A DNA stretch of 64,000 nt, from the NCBI RefSeq assembly GCF_900220985.1, contig NZ_OCPC01000005.1:124001-188000 (forward strand), written 5' to 3'. Under the pieces are notes generated by a model, which was not told where the DNA came from, did not search any database, and was given only the letters and a program-made list of their open reading frames with translations. Position numbers and translations under genes: made by a program. Position 1 is the first letter of the stretch; each line of letters begins with the position of its first letter. Positions 28,347 to 36,772 of the stretch are shown in pieces. This DNA is from Parahoeflea halophila (lineage in GTDB: Bacteria > Pseudomonadota > Alphaproteobacteria > Rhizobiales > Rhizobiaceae).

Positions 28347-30134
28347 CTAGCCGACTTCGCGAAACCGTTCCCCCGGCTCGACCAATTTCTCAATGAGGGC
28401 CTCGAGCTTCTCGGGGTTGACCGGCTTGGACAGATAATCGTCCATTCCTGCTGCGAGGCAGCGATCGCGATCCCCTCCCATCGCATGGGCTGTCACGGCA
28501 ATAATCGGCACATGACCCGCCCTGTCAGCTTCGCCAGCTTCTGCATCTCGAATGGCCTGAGCGGCCTGAAGTCCGTTCATCACCGGCATCGAGACGTCCA
28601 TCAGGATGAGATCCGGTGTGGAAGCCCGCCAGGCGGCAACCGCCTCCTCGCCGTTGTTGACGATGCGGAAATCGACACCAATGCTCTCCAGTATCTGTTC
28701 GAACACGATCTGATTGACATCGTTGTCTTCGGCCACAAGTACCCGGACCCGATCACGGCTTGGCTCTGGATCGGCTTTGGTCGGTTCTGGCGCTGCAGGA
28801 GATTGGCTGGCTGGTTCGGGTTGGGCAAGGCTGTCATCCGGCCGGGGAAGTGCGGAAGTAACCACCGAGAGTGCAGGTGGCCGCGAAGGCCGGACAGCAA
28901 GTGGCGCCGGAACTGCAGCGTTTGCTGTGGCTGCAGCGGCCCGTATTTCGAGAGCCTGGCTCAGCACCCGGTGATCTCCGACCTTGCCGCTGGCTGACAA
29001 GGCCGAGCCGAGCCGGTCCGAGATTTCCACCTCACAGACCTTGAGATTCATGGATTTCGCCATATCCAAAAAGGCGATGGCTTCATCTGCACTCGCGGTG
29101 GCCACGGCATCATATCCGGCCTGCTTCAGCGCGGTCACGCGATCGGTAGAGCGCTCATGATCCTCGTCCACCACCAGAATGCGGCCCTTGGGTCGGAAAT
29201 GGGACGGCTCCATAACAACGGGAGCCTCGCCTGCTGCTGCCGGCGCTTCGAGAGCATTTGCCTCGACTGGCCCTGTTTCGGTAAGGGCCCTGATGTTGTC
29301 GAAGGAAACGGTGACAAAATAGGCGTCGGGCGACCCCGACCGTCGCATGCGGGTGACGCAAGTCATTATCGTGCCGTCGGCCCCGTAGATGTTTTCAAGC
29401 GCGTCATACGGCTCACCGGTTTCAAGCACACGACGTTCAAGTTTCTCGAAGCGGGCGGCTAGTTCCGGTCCGACGAGATCGGCGGCGCGCTTGCCGAGGA
29501 TCTGCCGGCGTGGCAGACCAAACACCCGGCAAAAGTCATTGTTGACCATGAGATAGCGTAGCTCGGAATCCTTCACGATCACCGAGCTGGGAAGACTGTC
29601 GAGAATTACATGGACCAGTGCTGCTTGCCGGAGTGCTTCTTTGACTTCCTCTTCCCTGACCTTCTGTCCGGTGATGTCCTGGATGGTGGAAATCAGAGTT
29701 CCGTCCGCCATCCGGCGTTTTCTGAGTTGTATCCAACGCCCGTCAGGAAGCTGTTCAACGCTTTCATAACGTTCGCGCCAGTGAATGGCGGTTCGTTCGG
29801 CGATCCAGTCTTCCCGGGAGACATTGCGGACTTTGCCATTGAGAGAGCCCAGCACCCGGGCCCCGGTGTCAAATGTCGCGTTGAAGAGGTCACGCAGACG
29901 GGTTCCGGGCTGGAGCAGATCCGGTGCAATGTCGAAGAAGCGCAAAAACTGGGAGCTCGCGGCGATAAGCGTATCATTGCGATCGAAAATCATGATCGCG
30001 GCATCGAGCACTGAAGCGAGAGCTTCAATGTTCCCAAATTCATGACCGGTATGTCGGCTATCGGTTTCGTTCAACGCCATCCTACTTCGATCCGATGCCC
30101 GAACTGTCGCGCGGGATTCACTGAAAGACCGCAC
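28347..30134 (-). CDS. PAS-PAS-REC(degenerate)-REC signalling protein without kinase
   Basis: This is a 595-residue cytoplasmic protein. Two PAS domains are seen (about residues 38-155, ending with LISTIQDITGQK, and about 168-285, with SSVIVKDSELRYLMVNNDFCRVFG). A receiver-like domain follows (GRILVVDEDHERSTDRV, about 318-400) but its phosphorylation site is missing. After a Pro/Ala-rich linker a complete receiver (VRVLVAEDNDVNQIVFEQIL, about 463-580) has its phosphoacceptor at D513 (LILMDVSMPVMNG) and the lysine in YLSKPVNP. No histidine kinase, HPt or output domain is present. It may tune a phosphorelay as a sink or sensor platform. The start is GTG 30134 with AAAGGAT upstream; ATG 30080 is an alternative. 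A CtrA-type box lies 80 bases upstream. Confidence 0.8.
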   Translation of the reverse strand: MRSFSESRATVRASDRSRMALNETDSRHTGHEFGNIEALASVLDAAIMIFDRNDTLIAASSQFLRFFDIAPDLLQPGTRLRDLFNATFDTGARVLGSLNGKVRNVSREDWIAERTAIHWRERYESVEQLPDGRWIQLRKRRMADGTLISTIQDITGQKVREEEVKEALRQAALVHVILDSLPSSVIVKDSELRYLMVNNDFCRVFGLPRRQILGKRAADLVGPELAARFEKLERRVLETGEPYDALENIYGADGTIMTCVTRMRRSGSPDAYFVTVSFDNIRALTETGPVEANALEAPAAAGEAPVVMEPSHFRPKGRILVVDEDHERSTDRVTALKQAGYDAVATASADEAIAFLDMAKSMNLKVCEVEISDRLGSALSASGKVGDHRVLSQALEIRAAAATANAAVPAPLAVRPSRPPALSVVTSALPRPDDSLAQPEPASQSPAAPEPTKADPEPSRDRVRVLVAEDNDVNQIVFEQILESIGVDFRIVNNGEEAVAAWRASTPDLILMDVSMPVMNGLQAAQAIRDAEAGEADRAGHVPIIAVTAHAMGGDRDRCLAAGMDDYLSKPVNPEKLEALIEKLVEPGERFREVG

Positions 30135-30213
30135 TGTGCGATCCTTTCTGCTGTATTGACTTTACCCAATAATAGGGCGAGTGCCGTCGCAGAGTTGTAC
30201 AATGTCATCGGAG

Positions 30214-30232
30214 GGTTAAGCGTCGCTTAACC
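30214..30232. promoter_or_regulatory. CtrA-type box between the PAS-REC gene and mutL
   Basis: TTAA (30216-30219), seven bases, then TTAA (30227-30230) followed by CC matches the full CtrA recognition motif TTAA-N7-TTAAC. It sits inside a perfect palindrome of two 8-bp arms (GGTTAAGC and GCTTAACC) around GTC. It could serve either divergent gene; the distance suits the PAS-REC gene better. Confidence 0.6.
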
Positions 30233-30334
30233 ACGATATACCAGCAGTTCCCAGAATGGCCACAAACGCTCATTTTCCCGCTGCATTTGGCCGATAGACA
30301 TTGCGCTGCAGCCCGAATCCCTGAACATGAGACC

Positions 30335-32176
30335 ATGCGCGTTCACCAACTGCCTGAAACCCTGATCAACCAGATTGCCGCCGGCGAAGTCATCGAGCGG
30401 CCGGCGAGCGTCGTCAAGGAACTCGTCGAGAACGCAATCGATGCCGGCGCCCGCAAGATCGAGATTGCGACGGCCGCCGGAGGCAAAGCGCTCATTCGTG
30501 TCATTGATGACGGGGTGGGTATGGACGCTGATGATCTGACGCTGGCAGTCCGCCGCCACTGCACCTCCAAGATCGATCAGCGTCTCGACGACATATCGAC
30601 GCTCGGGTTCCGCGGCGAGGCATTGCCCTCCATCGGCTCGGTCGCTCGGTTGACGCTGAGATCGCGTCCGCACAACTCGCCGCATGCCAACGAGGTATCG
30701 CTGACAGGTGGCGTTCTGGCACCGCTCAAACCGGCAGCCGCCAATCAGGGAACCACGGTTGAAGTCCGCGATCTGTTCTTCGCGACACCTGCACGGCTGA
30801 AATTTCTCAAGTCGGACCGCGCCGAGACCGCGGCAATTACGGAAACCGTTCGGCGCATTGCCATGGCCTTTCCAGCCGTGCGCTTCACGTTGTCGGGTCC
30901 GGACCGATCGACGCTGGACCTGCCGGCGACGGGTGAAGACAGGCTGGCGCGGATCGCCCAGGTTCTGGGTGACGAGTTTGCCGCCAACACGATCGCGCTG
31001 GATGCGGCCCGTGAGGACGTCGGCCTGGCCGGCCATGTCGGCTTGCCGACCTGGAACAAGGCGAACTCGCTGTCGCAATATGCCTTCGTCAATGGCCGCC
31101 CGGTGCAGGACAAGCAGATCCTGACCGCCATTCGCGCGGCCTATTCCGACACTCTGCCGCGCGGACGCTATCCGGTGGCCGTCCTGTGGATCACGCTTGA
31201 TCCCGCCCTGGTGGATGTCAACGTTCACCCCGCCAAGTCGGATGTCAGATTCAGGGACCCGGGCCTGGTGCGCGGTCTCATCATCGGCGCAATCCGGCAG
31301 GCACTGCTTGCAGGCGGAGACAGGGCTTCACCGTCGGCCAGTATCGGTCTTGCGCAGGCCTTCCGTTCACCGGAGGATGCCGGCCGGAACGCACCAGTTG
31401 AGCCGGTTCGTTCAGGCTTTGCCGGAAGCTATGCTTCACGAAGCCCGGCTGGAGGCTGGCAAGCCACGACATCGCCGTCACGGCCTCTGAATGGCGCCGG
31501 CACAGGCTTTTCCGAACCAGCCCAGCCGGAGATTGCCGCAACCGCCATGCCTTCGGCACGGTCGGACGACAGCTCAGCCGATCGTTCTACCGTCGACAAC
31601 CCGCTTGGCGCGGCGCGAACGCAAATTCACGAGAACTACATCGTGGCGCAGACCCGTGACGGGTTGGTGCTTGTCGATCAGCATGCAGCGCATGAACGGC
31701 TTGTGTTCGAACGGTTCAAGACGGCACTACGGACAGGCAAGGTGGCCTCGCAGATCCTGCTGTTGCCTGAAATCATCGATCTGCCGGAAGATGATTGCGA
31801 CCGGCTGGCAGAACGCGCTGATGATCTGGCAGAGTTCGGGCTTGTGCTGGAACGGTTCGGTCCCGGCGCAATCGCAGTCAGGGAGACCCCTGCAATGCTT
31901 GGCGAAACCGATGTGGCGGGCCTTGTGCGCGACATGGCGGACGAAATCGCAGAGTGGGACAGCTCGACCGGTTTGCGCGACCGGCTTGAGGCTGTGGCCT
32001 CGACAATGGCCTGCCACGGTTCGGTCAGATCCGGGCGGCGGCTGGTGACCGAGGAAATGAATGCGCTACTGCGCGAGATGGAACGGACGCCGGGTTCGGG
32101 ACAGTGCAACCATGGCCGCCCGACCTATATCGAGTTGAAGCTCAGCGACATCGAGAAACTGTTCTCGCGTCGTTGA
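30335..32176 (+). CDS. mutL: DNA mismatch repair protein MutL
   Basis: This is the 613-residue mismatch-repair protein that couples MutS recognition to strand removal. The GHKL ATPase N-terminus is standard: [35 protein letters not shown] with the catalytic Glu and Asn, DDGVGM, TSKI and GFRGEAL. A variable linker spans about 340-430. The C-terminal dimer domain carries [12 protein letters not shown], matching the DQHA-x2-E-x4-E metal motif, with ACHGSVRSG and QCNHGRPT, so it is probably an endonuclease-type MutL. I use ATG 30335 ([10 protein letters not shown]); the frame extends upstream without family similarity. The DUF2093 gene follows after 91 bases. Confidence 0.95.
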   Translation: MRVHQLPETLINQIAAGEVIERPASVVKELVENAIDAGARKIEIATAAGGKALIRVIDDGVGMDADDLTLAVRRHCTSKIDQRLDDISTLGFRGEALPSIGSVARLTLRSRPHNSPHANEVSLTGGVLAPLKPAAANQGTTVEVRDLFFATPARLKFLKSDRAETAAITETVRRIAMAFPAVRFTLSGPDRSTLDLPATGEDRLARIAQVLGDEFAANTIALDAAREDVGLAGHVGLPTWNKANSLSQYAFVNGRPVQDKQILTAIRAAYSDTLPRGRYPVAVLWITLDPALVDVNVHPAKSDVRFRDPGLVRGLIIGAIRQALLAGGDRASPSASIGLAQAFRSPEDAGRNAPVEPVRSGFAGSYASRSPAGGWQATTSPSRPLNGAGTGFSEPAQPEIAATAMPSARSDDSSADRSTVDNPLGAARTQIHENYIVAQTRDGLVLVDQHAAHERLVFERFKTALRTGKVASQILLLPEIIDLPEDDCDRLAERADDLAEFGLVLERFGPGAIAVRETPAMLGETDVAGLVRDMADEIAEWDSSTGLRDRLEAVASTMACHGSVRSGRRLVTEEMNALLREMERTPGSGQCNHGRPTYIELKLSDIEKLFSRR

Positions 32177-32267
32177 AGGGTCACCGGCACTTCCATCGAC
32201 CTGCAAATCTTGCAATTTCGGGCCGAAACAGCATAAAACAGCCCACATTGAAACCGGAGCAAACTGC

Positions 32268-32492
32268 ATGAACCGTTTTGAAGGCCCCGGCGAGCGTCCG
32301 GCAAAAATCCGCTATCTCGACGGCGACTTTCAGATCCTGATGCCGGGCAACCACGTGATCTGCGCAATCACCGGAAACATGATCCCGATCGAAGAGCTGA
32401 AATACTGGAGCGTGGAACGGCAGGAACCCTATGTCGATGTCAACGCCTCGACGACCGCCGAGCAGCGTGCCGGACGGCTGCCCCGACACTGA
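32268..32492 (+). CDS. DUF2093 domain protein
   Basis: This 74-residue protein matches the alphaproteobacterial DUF2093 family, recognised by KIRYLDGDFQILMPGNHVICAITG, IPIEELKYWSVERQEPYVD. The short form with one cysteine and no membrane segment or signal is usual. Function is unknown. It sits in its common place after mutL and converges with lpxK across a 15-base gap, where no terminator can be seen. Confidence 0.85.
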   Translation: MNRFEGPGERPAKIRYLDGDFQILMPGNHVICAITGNMIPIEELKYWSVERQEPYVDVNASTTAEQRAGRLPRH

Positions 32493-32507
32493 CGCGTTGC
32501 AGTGTTG

Positions 32508-33530
32508 CTATCCGCGGCGCCGCCTGAACGCTGAAAGCGCCGCCTCAATTATCGCACCCGGTACATGAGGGCTGTCGAAGGCCAGGTCGATTTCCAAGAC
32601 CGATGTCTTCTCCACCAGATCCGCTGAATTGCCGTGTCCGGCCTGCAGGCGGACATAATCCTTGCCGGTGGTGATCAATTGGAGGCCATAGAGCTCGGCC
32701 TCCGCAAGCAGTTCCCTGACTTCGTCGTCCGTGAACGGGTGATGGTCGGGATAGCTCTTGCACCGCGCAAGGCGGACATGGGCATCCTCAAGCGTCTGGA
32801 AGAATTTCTCGGGGTCGCCGATGGCGGCAAAAGCCAGGCAGTTCCGGTCTCTGAACTTTGCACCATTGCGGGGCTGCAAGCGGGCGAGATGGATCGGCTT
32901 GGCGGCCCGCGCAGCCAGCCTGATCACGGGATTGGCGCCATCTCCCTCGCCCACCACGATCAATGCATCGGCGTGTCGAAGCTGATCGACTACCGGCGCC
33001 CGGACCGGACCGGCGGGAAAGACGCAGCCATTGCCGATGCCGCGGCGGGCATCGACTACCAGAAGCGCCTGATCGAAAACCAGCCGGGCGCTCTGGAAAC
33101 CGTCATCCATGATGATGAGATCAACACCTTCGCTTACCAGAAGATCGGCACCTTCCGCGCGGTTGGGCGAGACCACTGTTTTTGCCTTTGCGGCGAGCAA
33201 CATCGGTTCATCGCCGACAAGCCGTGCCGTATCCGTCTTGAGATCGACTACCTTGGCGTGGTGCACACTGCCGCCATAGCCCCGAGAGAGAAAGCCGGGT
33301 TTCAATCCCCGGTCAATCGCCGCGCTGGCCAGCGCCAGCGCCGTGGGTGTCTTGCCGGATCCGCCGACGGTGAAATTGCCGACGCATATGACCGGCACGG
33401 CAACGGCCTTGCGCACCCTGTTGTCCATAATGCGGCGCGCGACACGGCCATAGACCCAGCCGAAGGGCGACATAAACGCCGACTGGATGCCGGAAGACTG
33501 CCACCAGAACGGCGGGGCTTCGCTTACCAT
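32508..33530 (-). CDS. lpxK: Tetraacyldisaccharide 4'-kinase
   Basis: This 340-residue inner-membrane enzyme phosphorylates the 4' position of the lipid A disaccharide. The N-terminal amphipathic/membrane segment (about 10-35) is followed by the P-loop VGNFTVGGSGKTPT, then FLSRGYGG and the metal/base motif DDGFQ and later YPDHHPFT. Its start lies 7 bases inside the end of waaA, so it is the last gene of a tightly packed lipid A operon read leftward. Confidence 0.94.
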   Translation of the reverse strand: MVSEAPPFWWQSSGIQSAFMSPFGWVYGRVARRIMDNRVRKAVAVPVICVGNFTVGGSGKTPTALALASAAIDRGLKPGFLSRGYGGSVHHAKVVDLKTDTARLVGDEPMLLAAKAKTVVSPNRAEGADLLVSEGVDLIIMDDGFQSARLVFDQALLVVDARRGIGNGCVFPAGPVRAPVVDQLRHADALIVVGEGDGANPVIRLAARAAKPIHLARLQPRNGAKFRDRNCLAFAAIGDPEKFFQTLEDAHVRLARCKSYPDHHPFTDDEVRELLAEAELYGLQLITTGKDYVRLQAGHGNSADLVEKTSVLEIDLAFDSPHVPGAIIEAALSAFRRRRG

Positions 33531-34867
33531 TGCCCCCCTCCGCGGCTCTCCGTGTTCTCGTTGTCACGCGGTAGCAGCCGGGCCTTTACAGTCAGGGGAT
33601 TGATGTAAGGTTCAAGCGCGCGAATGGTGGACTTGAGGGCACCGCGCATGTCCCGCAGGGTCTTTTCGCCGCCTTCCGCCATGGTCTTGCGGGCCTGCGG
33701 ATTGGACAGAAGGAAATGTACTGCTTTTGCCAACATCTCGCCATCGCGCACATAGCGCGCGCCACCGTTCTTGAGCAGGCGGGCGTAGCTTTCCCGGAAA
33801 TTCTCGGTGTTGCTGCCCGACAGCACGGCGCAACCGAGCATCGCGGGTTCGAGCGGGTTCTGCCCGCCGCCGCCCTTCAACGACTTGCCGACGAAGACGA
33901 TGTCGGTGAGATTGAGATAGAGACCCATCTCGCCAATGGTGTCGCCGAGATAGACATCGGTCGACGGCTCGATCGGCTCACCGCGGGAGCGGCGTGCAAC
34001 CTTCAGGCCCCTTTCCTTCAACATAGTCTCGATCGCATCGCCGCGCTCGGGATGGCGGGGAACCAGCAGGGTAAGTTGCTTGTGACGTGATGTGAGGGAC
34101 TTGTGGACCGCCGCTGCGATCTCGTCTTCGCCCTCGAAGGTCGAGATTGCCGCCCAGGTCGGCCGCTCCCGGATAAGGTCCTTGAGCTTGGCGAGCTCTT
34201 CTGCATCCCAGGGCGGGGCAGTGGTGTCGACCTTGAGGTTCCCCGAGACCGAGACCGGGCGGGCACCGAGCGCCAGAAACCTTTCGGCATCGAGGTCGGA
34301 TTGCGCCACCACATGCGAAAGATTTTCGAAAAGGGCGTCTGCGAGGCTCGGCCGCTTGCTCCAGCGGGCAAAGGAACGGTCCGACAGGCGGCCATTGACC
34401 AGAACCTGGGGTGTCCGCCGCGAACCCAGCTCGAGGATTGTCATCGGCCAGATCTCGGATTCGGCAATGATGGCGAGATCGGGTTTCCAGTGGTCGAGAA
34501 AACGCGAGACCGCGGGCTTGAGGTCGAGCGGGACATACTGGTGAACCACATTGTCGCCAAGCCGCTCGCGGGCGACGCCGGCCGATGTCACGGTCCCTGT
34601 GGTCAGCACCACTGCGATTCCGCGGCGGCGCACTTCATTGATCAGGGGTACGACGGCCGTGGTCTCGCCGACGCTGGCAGCATGGAACCAGACCAAGGGC
34701 CCTACCGGACGGGCAATCTTCGAGCGGCCATAGCGTTCATTGCGACGGGCGCGCTCTTCCTTGCCCTTGGCCGCACGGATGGCGAGATAAGGTCCAAGTA
34801 ACGGATAGACAGCCGCGCCGAACCAGCGGTAGCCGACAAGCGCTGCCCGTGCCCAGCCGCGGCTCAT
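33524..34867 (-). CDS. waaA: 3-deoxy-D-manno-octulosonic acid (Kdo) transferase
   Basis: This 447-residue glycosyltransferase adds Kdo residues to lipid IVA at the cytoplasmic face of the inner membrane. One N-terminal membrane helix (VGYRWFGAAVYPLLGPYL) is followed by the GT30 donor/acceptor domains, with WFHAASVGE containing the catalytic glutamate, ESEIWP, the GNLKVD strand and GGGGQNPLEPAMLG as the sugar-nucleotide site. The start overlaps the stop of the DUF374 gene by 4 bases. The C-terminal tail (about 20 residues) is charged and variable. Confidence 0.94.
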   Translation of the reverse strand: MSRGWARAALVGYRWFGAAVYPLLGPYLAIRAAKGKEERARRNERYGRSKIARPVGPLVWFHAASVGETTAVVPLINEVRRRGIAVVLTTGTVTSAGVARERLGDNVVHQYVPLDLKPAVSRFLDHWKPDLAIIAESEIWPMTILELGSRRTPQVLVNGRLSDRSFARWSKRPSLADALFENLSHVVAQSDLDAERFLALGARPVSVSGNLKVDTTAPPWDAEELAKLKDLIRERPTWAAISTFEGEDEIAAAVHKSLTSRHKQLTLLVPRHPERGDAIETMLKERGLKVARRSRGEPIEPSTDVYLGDTIGEMGLYLNLTDIVFVGKSLKGGGGQNPLEPAMLGCAVLSGSNTENFRESYARLLKNGGARYVRDGEMLAKAVHFLLSNPQARKTMAEGGEKTLRDMRGALKSTIRALEPYINPLTVKARLLPRDNENTESRGGGQW

Positions 34868-35634
34868 GTGGCGCCCCCGACGGCCCGCATGGCTTCCTCG
34901 GTGACGCGATTGAGTTCCGCTGTCACCCTCAATCGCGCATCCGCCATTTCCTGTTCGCCTGCCTTCGGGTCTACATAGATCGGCGGCGCCAGCCGTACAC
35001 TGCGTGTCCCGAACGGCAGGTTAATGGTCGTCTTGTCCCAGGTTCTTTCAAGCACCCGGCGCCGGCTGGTGGCCAGCGCCACAGGCACGATCGGCCGGCC
35101 GGAAATCTTTGCCAGGGTGACGATGCCCTCCCCCGCCCGACGCGGTTCGCCCTTGGAGATATCGGCAATCATGACGACGTTGACGCCCCGCTTGAGCGCG
35201 GTCCGCATGGAGATCAGCGCCTTGACGCCACCTTTGCCGGTATCGGTGCGCGAGGATTCACGCCCGCCCGAGCCCCGGATCACATCGATGCCGGCGCGCG
35301 TCAGAACCCGGGCGTTGATCTCGGCGTCGGCACTGCGGGAGACCAGCGAGGTGAATTTCCTGTCCGACGGGCTGGCATAGGGGACAAGCAGATGCTGTCC
35401 ATGCCACAGCGCAAAAATCGCCGGCCATTCGCCATCGAGCATGGTTTCCCAATCCGTCGAGGTGCCGTTGTCGCGGTTGCTTCGCCAGATTGCCCCCAGC
35501 GCCCAGCCGATCAGTGCCGAACCGGTCCGCTGAACCAGTTCCGACTGCAACAGCCTCTTGCTCAGACGCCTCCTGGTGAAGGTCTCGCCGAGCTGCCTGA
35601 GCTGTGGCGCGCTGTCGGCGTCCGGTTTGATCAT
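34864..35634 (-). CDS. DUF374 lysophospholipid acyltransferase-family protein
   Basis: This 256-residue protein has the DUF374 pattern: AIFALWHGQHLLVPYA (an HX4-like block), SLVSRSADAEINARVL, VIRGSGGRESSRTDTGKGG and VVMIADISKGEPRRAGEGIVTLAKISG, PIVPVALATS. The family is placed among membrane acyltransferases. Packed between waaA and the DUF4170 gene in a lipid A operon, it may add or remodel an acyl chain on lipid A or phospholipids; this is inference. The next gene overlaps it by 4 bases. Confidence 0.82.
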   Translation of the reverse strand: MIKPDADSAPQLRQLGETFTRRRLSKRLLQSELVQRTGSALIGWALGAIWRSNRDNGTSTDWETMLDGEWPAIFALWHGQHLLVPYASPSDRKFTSLVSRSADAEINARVLTRAGIDVIRGSGGRESSRTDTGKGGVKALISMRTALKRGVNVVMIADISKGEPRRAGEGIVTLAKISGRPIVPVALATSRRRVLERTWDKTTINLPFGTRSVRLAPPIYVDPKAGEQEMADARLRVTAELNRVTEEAMRAVGGAT

Positions 35635-35653
35635 CTCGTCTTTCGCTTACGTC

Positions 35654-35902
35654 TCAGGACGCGGTTTTGCTTTCGCTATGCGGATCAAGCATCCGGTGCA
35701 TATGCACGATAAAATAGCGCATATGGGCGTTGTCCACTGTCATCTGCGCCTTCGATTTCCAGGCCGCATGGGCCGCAGCGTAGTTGGGATAGATGCCGAC
35801 GATGTCGAGTGCATCCAGATCCCTGAAATTCATCGATTCCAAGCTCTCGAGCTCGCCGCCGAAAACAAGGTGCAGAAGCTGTTTCTCTCTGCCATCAGCC
35901 AT
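35654..35902 (-). CDS. DUF4170 domain protein
   Basis: This 82-residue protein of the DUF4170 family shows LLHLVFGGELESL, DIVGIYPNYAAAHAAWKSKAQ and TVDNAHMRYFIVHMHRMLDP. It is soluble, acidic and small. Function is unknown, but its stable place between the CysQ-like phosphatase and the DUF374 acyltransferase suggests a role in envelope biogenesis. Confidence 0.82.
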   Translation of the reverse strand: MADGREKQLLHLVFGGELESLESMNFRDLDALDIVGIYPNYAAAHAAWKSKAQMTVDNAHMRYFIVHMHRMLDPHSESKTAS

Positions 35903-35965
35903 GGGATCACTCCAGAAAACGGTATCATTGATCAGGACGGGGTTTGCGGCAATTCGGCTAAAAGG

Positions 35966-36772
35966 TCAATGGCTCGCAGACGACTGCAGCAGGCCCAGCA
36001 GATCCGGCACCTGCCGGTGCGATGCGGCCAGCAAAAGCCCGCGCGACGGATCTGGCTGGTTGTAGAGCATGTGCCGGCCTGCCCGATCGACGAGGACATG
36101 TCCGGTTTCGGCGAGCATTACGTCAACTGCGGCCAGATCCCATTCGCTGGCCTGGGGCCGAACGAACACCCCGTCCAATTCGCCTAGCGCAACAGCTGCC
36201 AGCCTGAGCGCCAGCGACGGGCCGCCTGCAACCTTGTCCAGCCCGGCCTCGGCTCCACGCCGCATTTCCCTTGAAACAATGTCCGGGACGGCAACCCTCA
36301 ACCGCTCTTCTAGCCCCGGATCGTTTGCGAGGAGGCGTTCATCGTTGAGAAAGGCCCCGCCGCCCAAATGCGCCCTCCAGATTTCTCCTCGCGCCGGAGC
36401 CGCCAGAACACCGGCCACAGCCTTGCCGTCTTCAACCAGGCCGACGCTGACGCACCAGTCGGAGCGGCCGCCGACATAGGCGCGGGTGCCGTCAATCGGA
36501 TCAACGATGAAAACGCGCCGGTCGGCAAGCCGGTGCTCGGTGTCCTCGAGTTCTTCCGACAACCAGCCGTAGTCCGGACGGGCCGTCAGCAGCACCTTCT
36601 TGAGAAGCTTGTCGATTGCGATGTCGGCTTCACTGACAGGCGATCGCCCTTCGTTTTTATACCAGACCTCGGGATCCTTTCGGAAATGCGACATTCCAAT
36701 ATCGGCCGCCATAAGCGATGCCTCGACCATCAGGTCGAGATCATCGGCATATGTCACGATGCCATCCGCCAT
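35966..36772 (-). CDS. Inositol monophosphatase-family phosphatase (CysQ-like)
   Basis: This is a 268-residue metal-dependent phosphatase. The lithium-sensitive family motifs are present: EADIAIDKLL and LSEELEDTE (metal Glu), DPIDGTRAYVGG as the core metal site, and EWDLAAVDVML near the C-terminus. Such enzymes hydrolyse 3'-phosphoadenosine 5'-phosphate or inositol phosphates; the GTRAYVGG form leans to the CysQ/3'(2'),5'-bisphosphate nucleotidase side. ATG 36772 overlaps the stop of the upstream PmbA-type gene by one base, and a GTG one codon earlier is possible. Confidence 0.82.
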   Translation of the reverse strand: MADGIVTYADDLDLMVEASLMAADIGMSHFRKDPEVWYKNEGRSPVSEADIAIDKLLKKVLLTARPDYGWLSEELEDTEHRLADRRVFIVDPIDGTRAYVGGRSDWCVSVGLVEDGKAVAGVLAAPARGEIWRAHLGGGAFLNDERLLANDPGLEERLRVAVPDIVSREMRRGAEAGLDKVAGGPSLALRLAAVALGELDGVFVRPQASEWDLAAVDVMLAETGHVLVDRAGRHMLYNQPDPSRGLLLAASHRQVPDLLGLLQSSASH

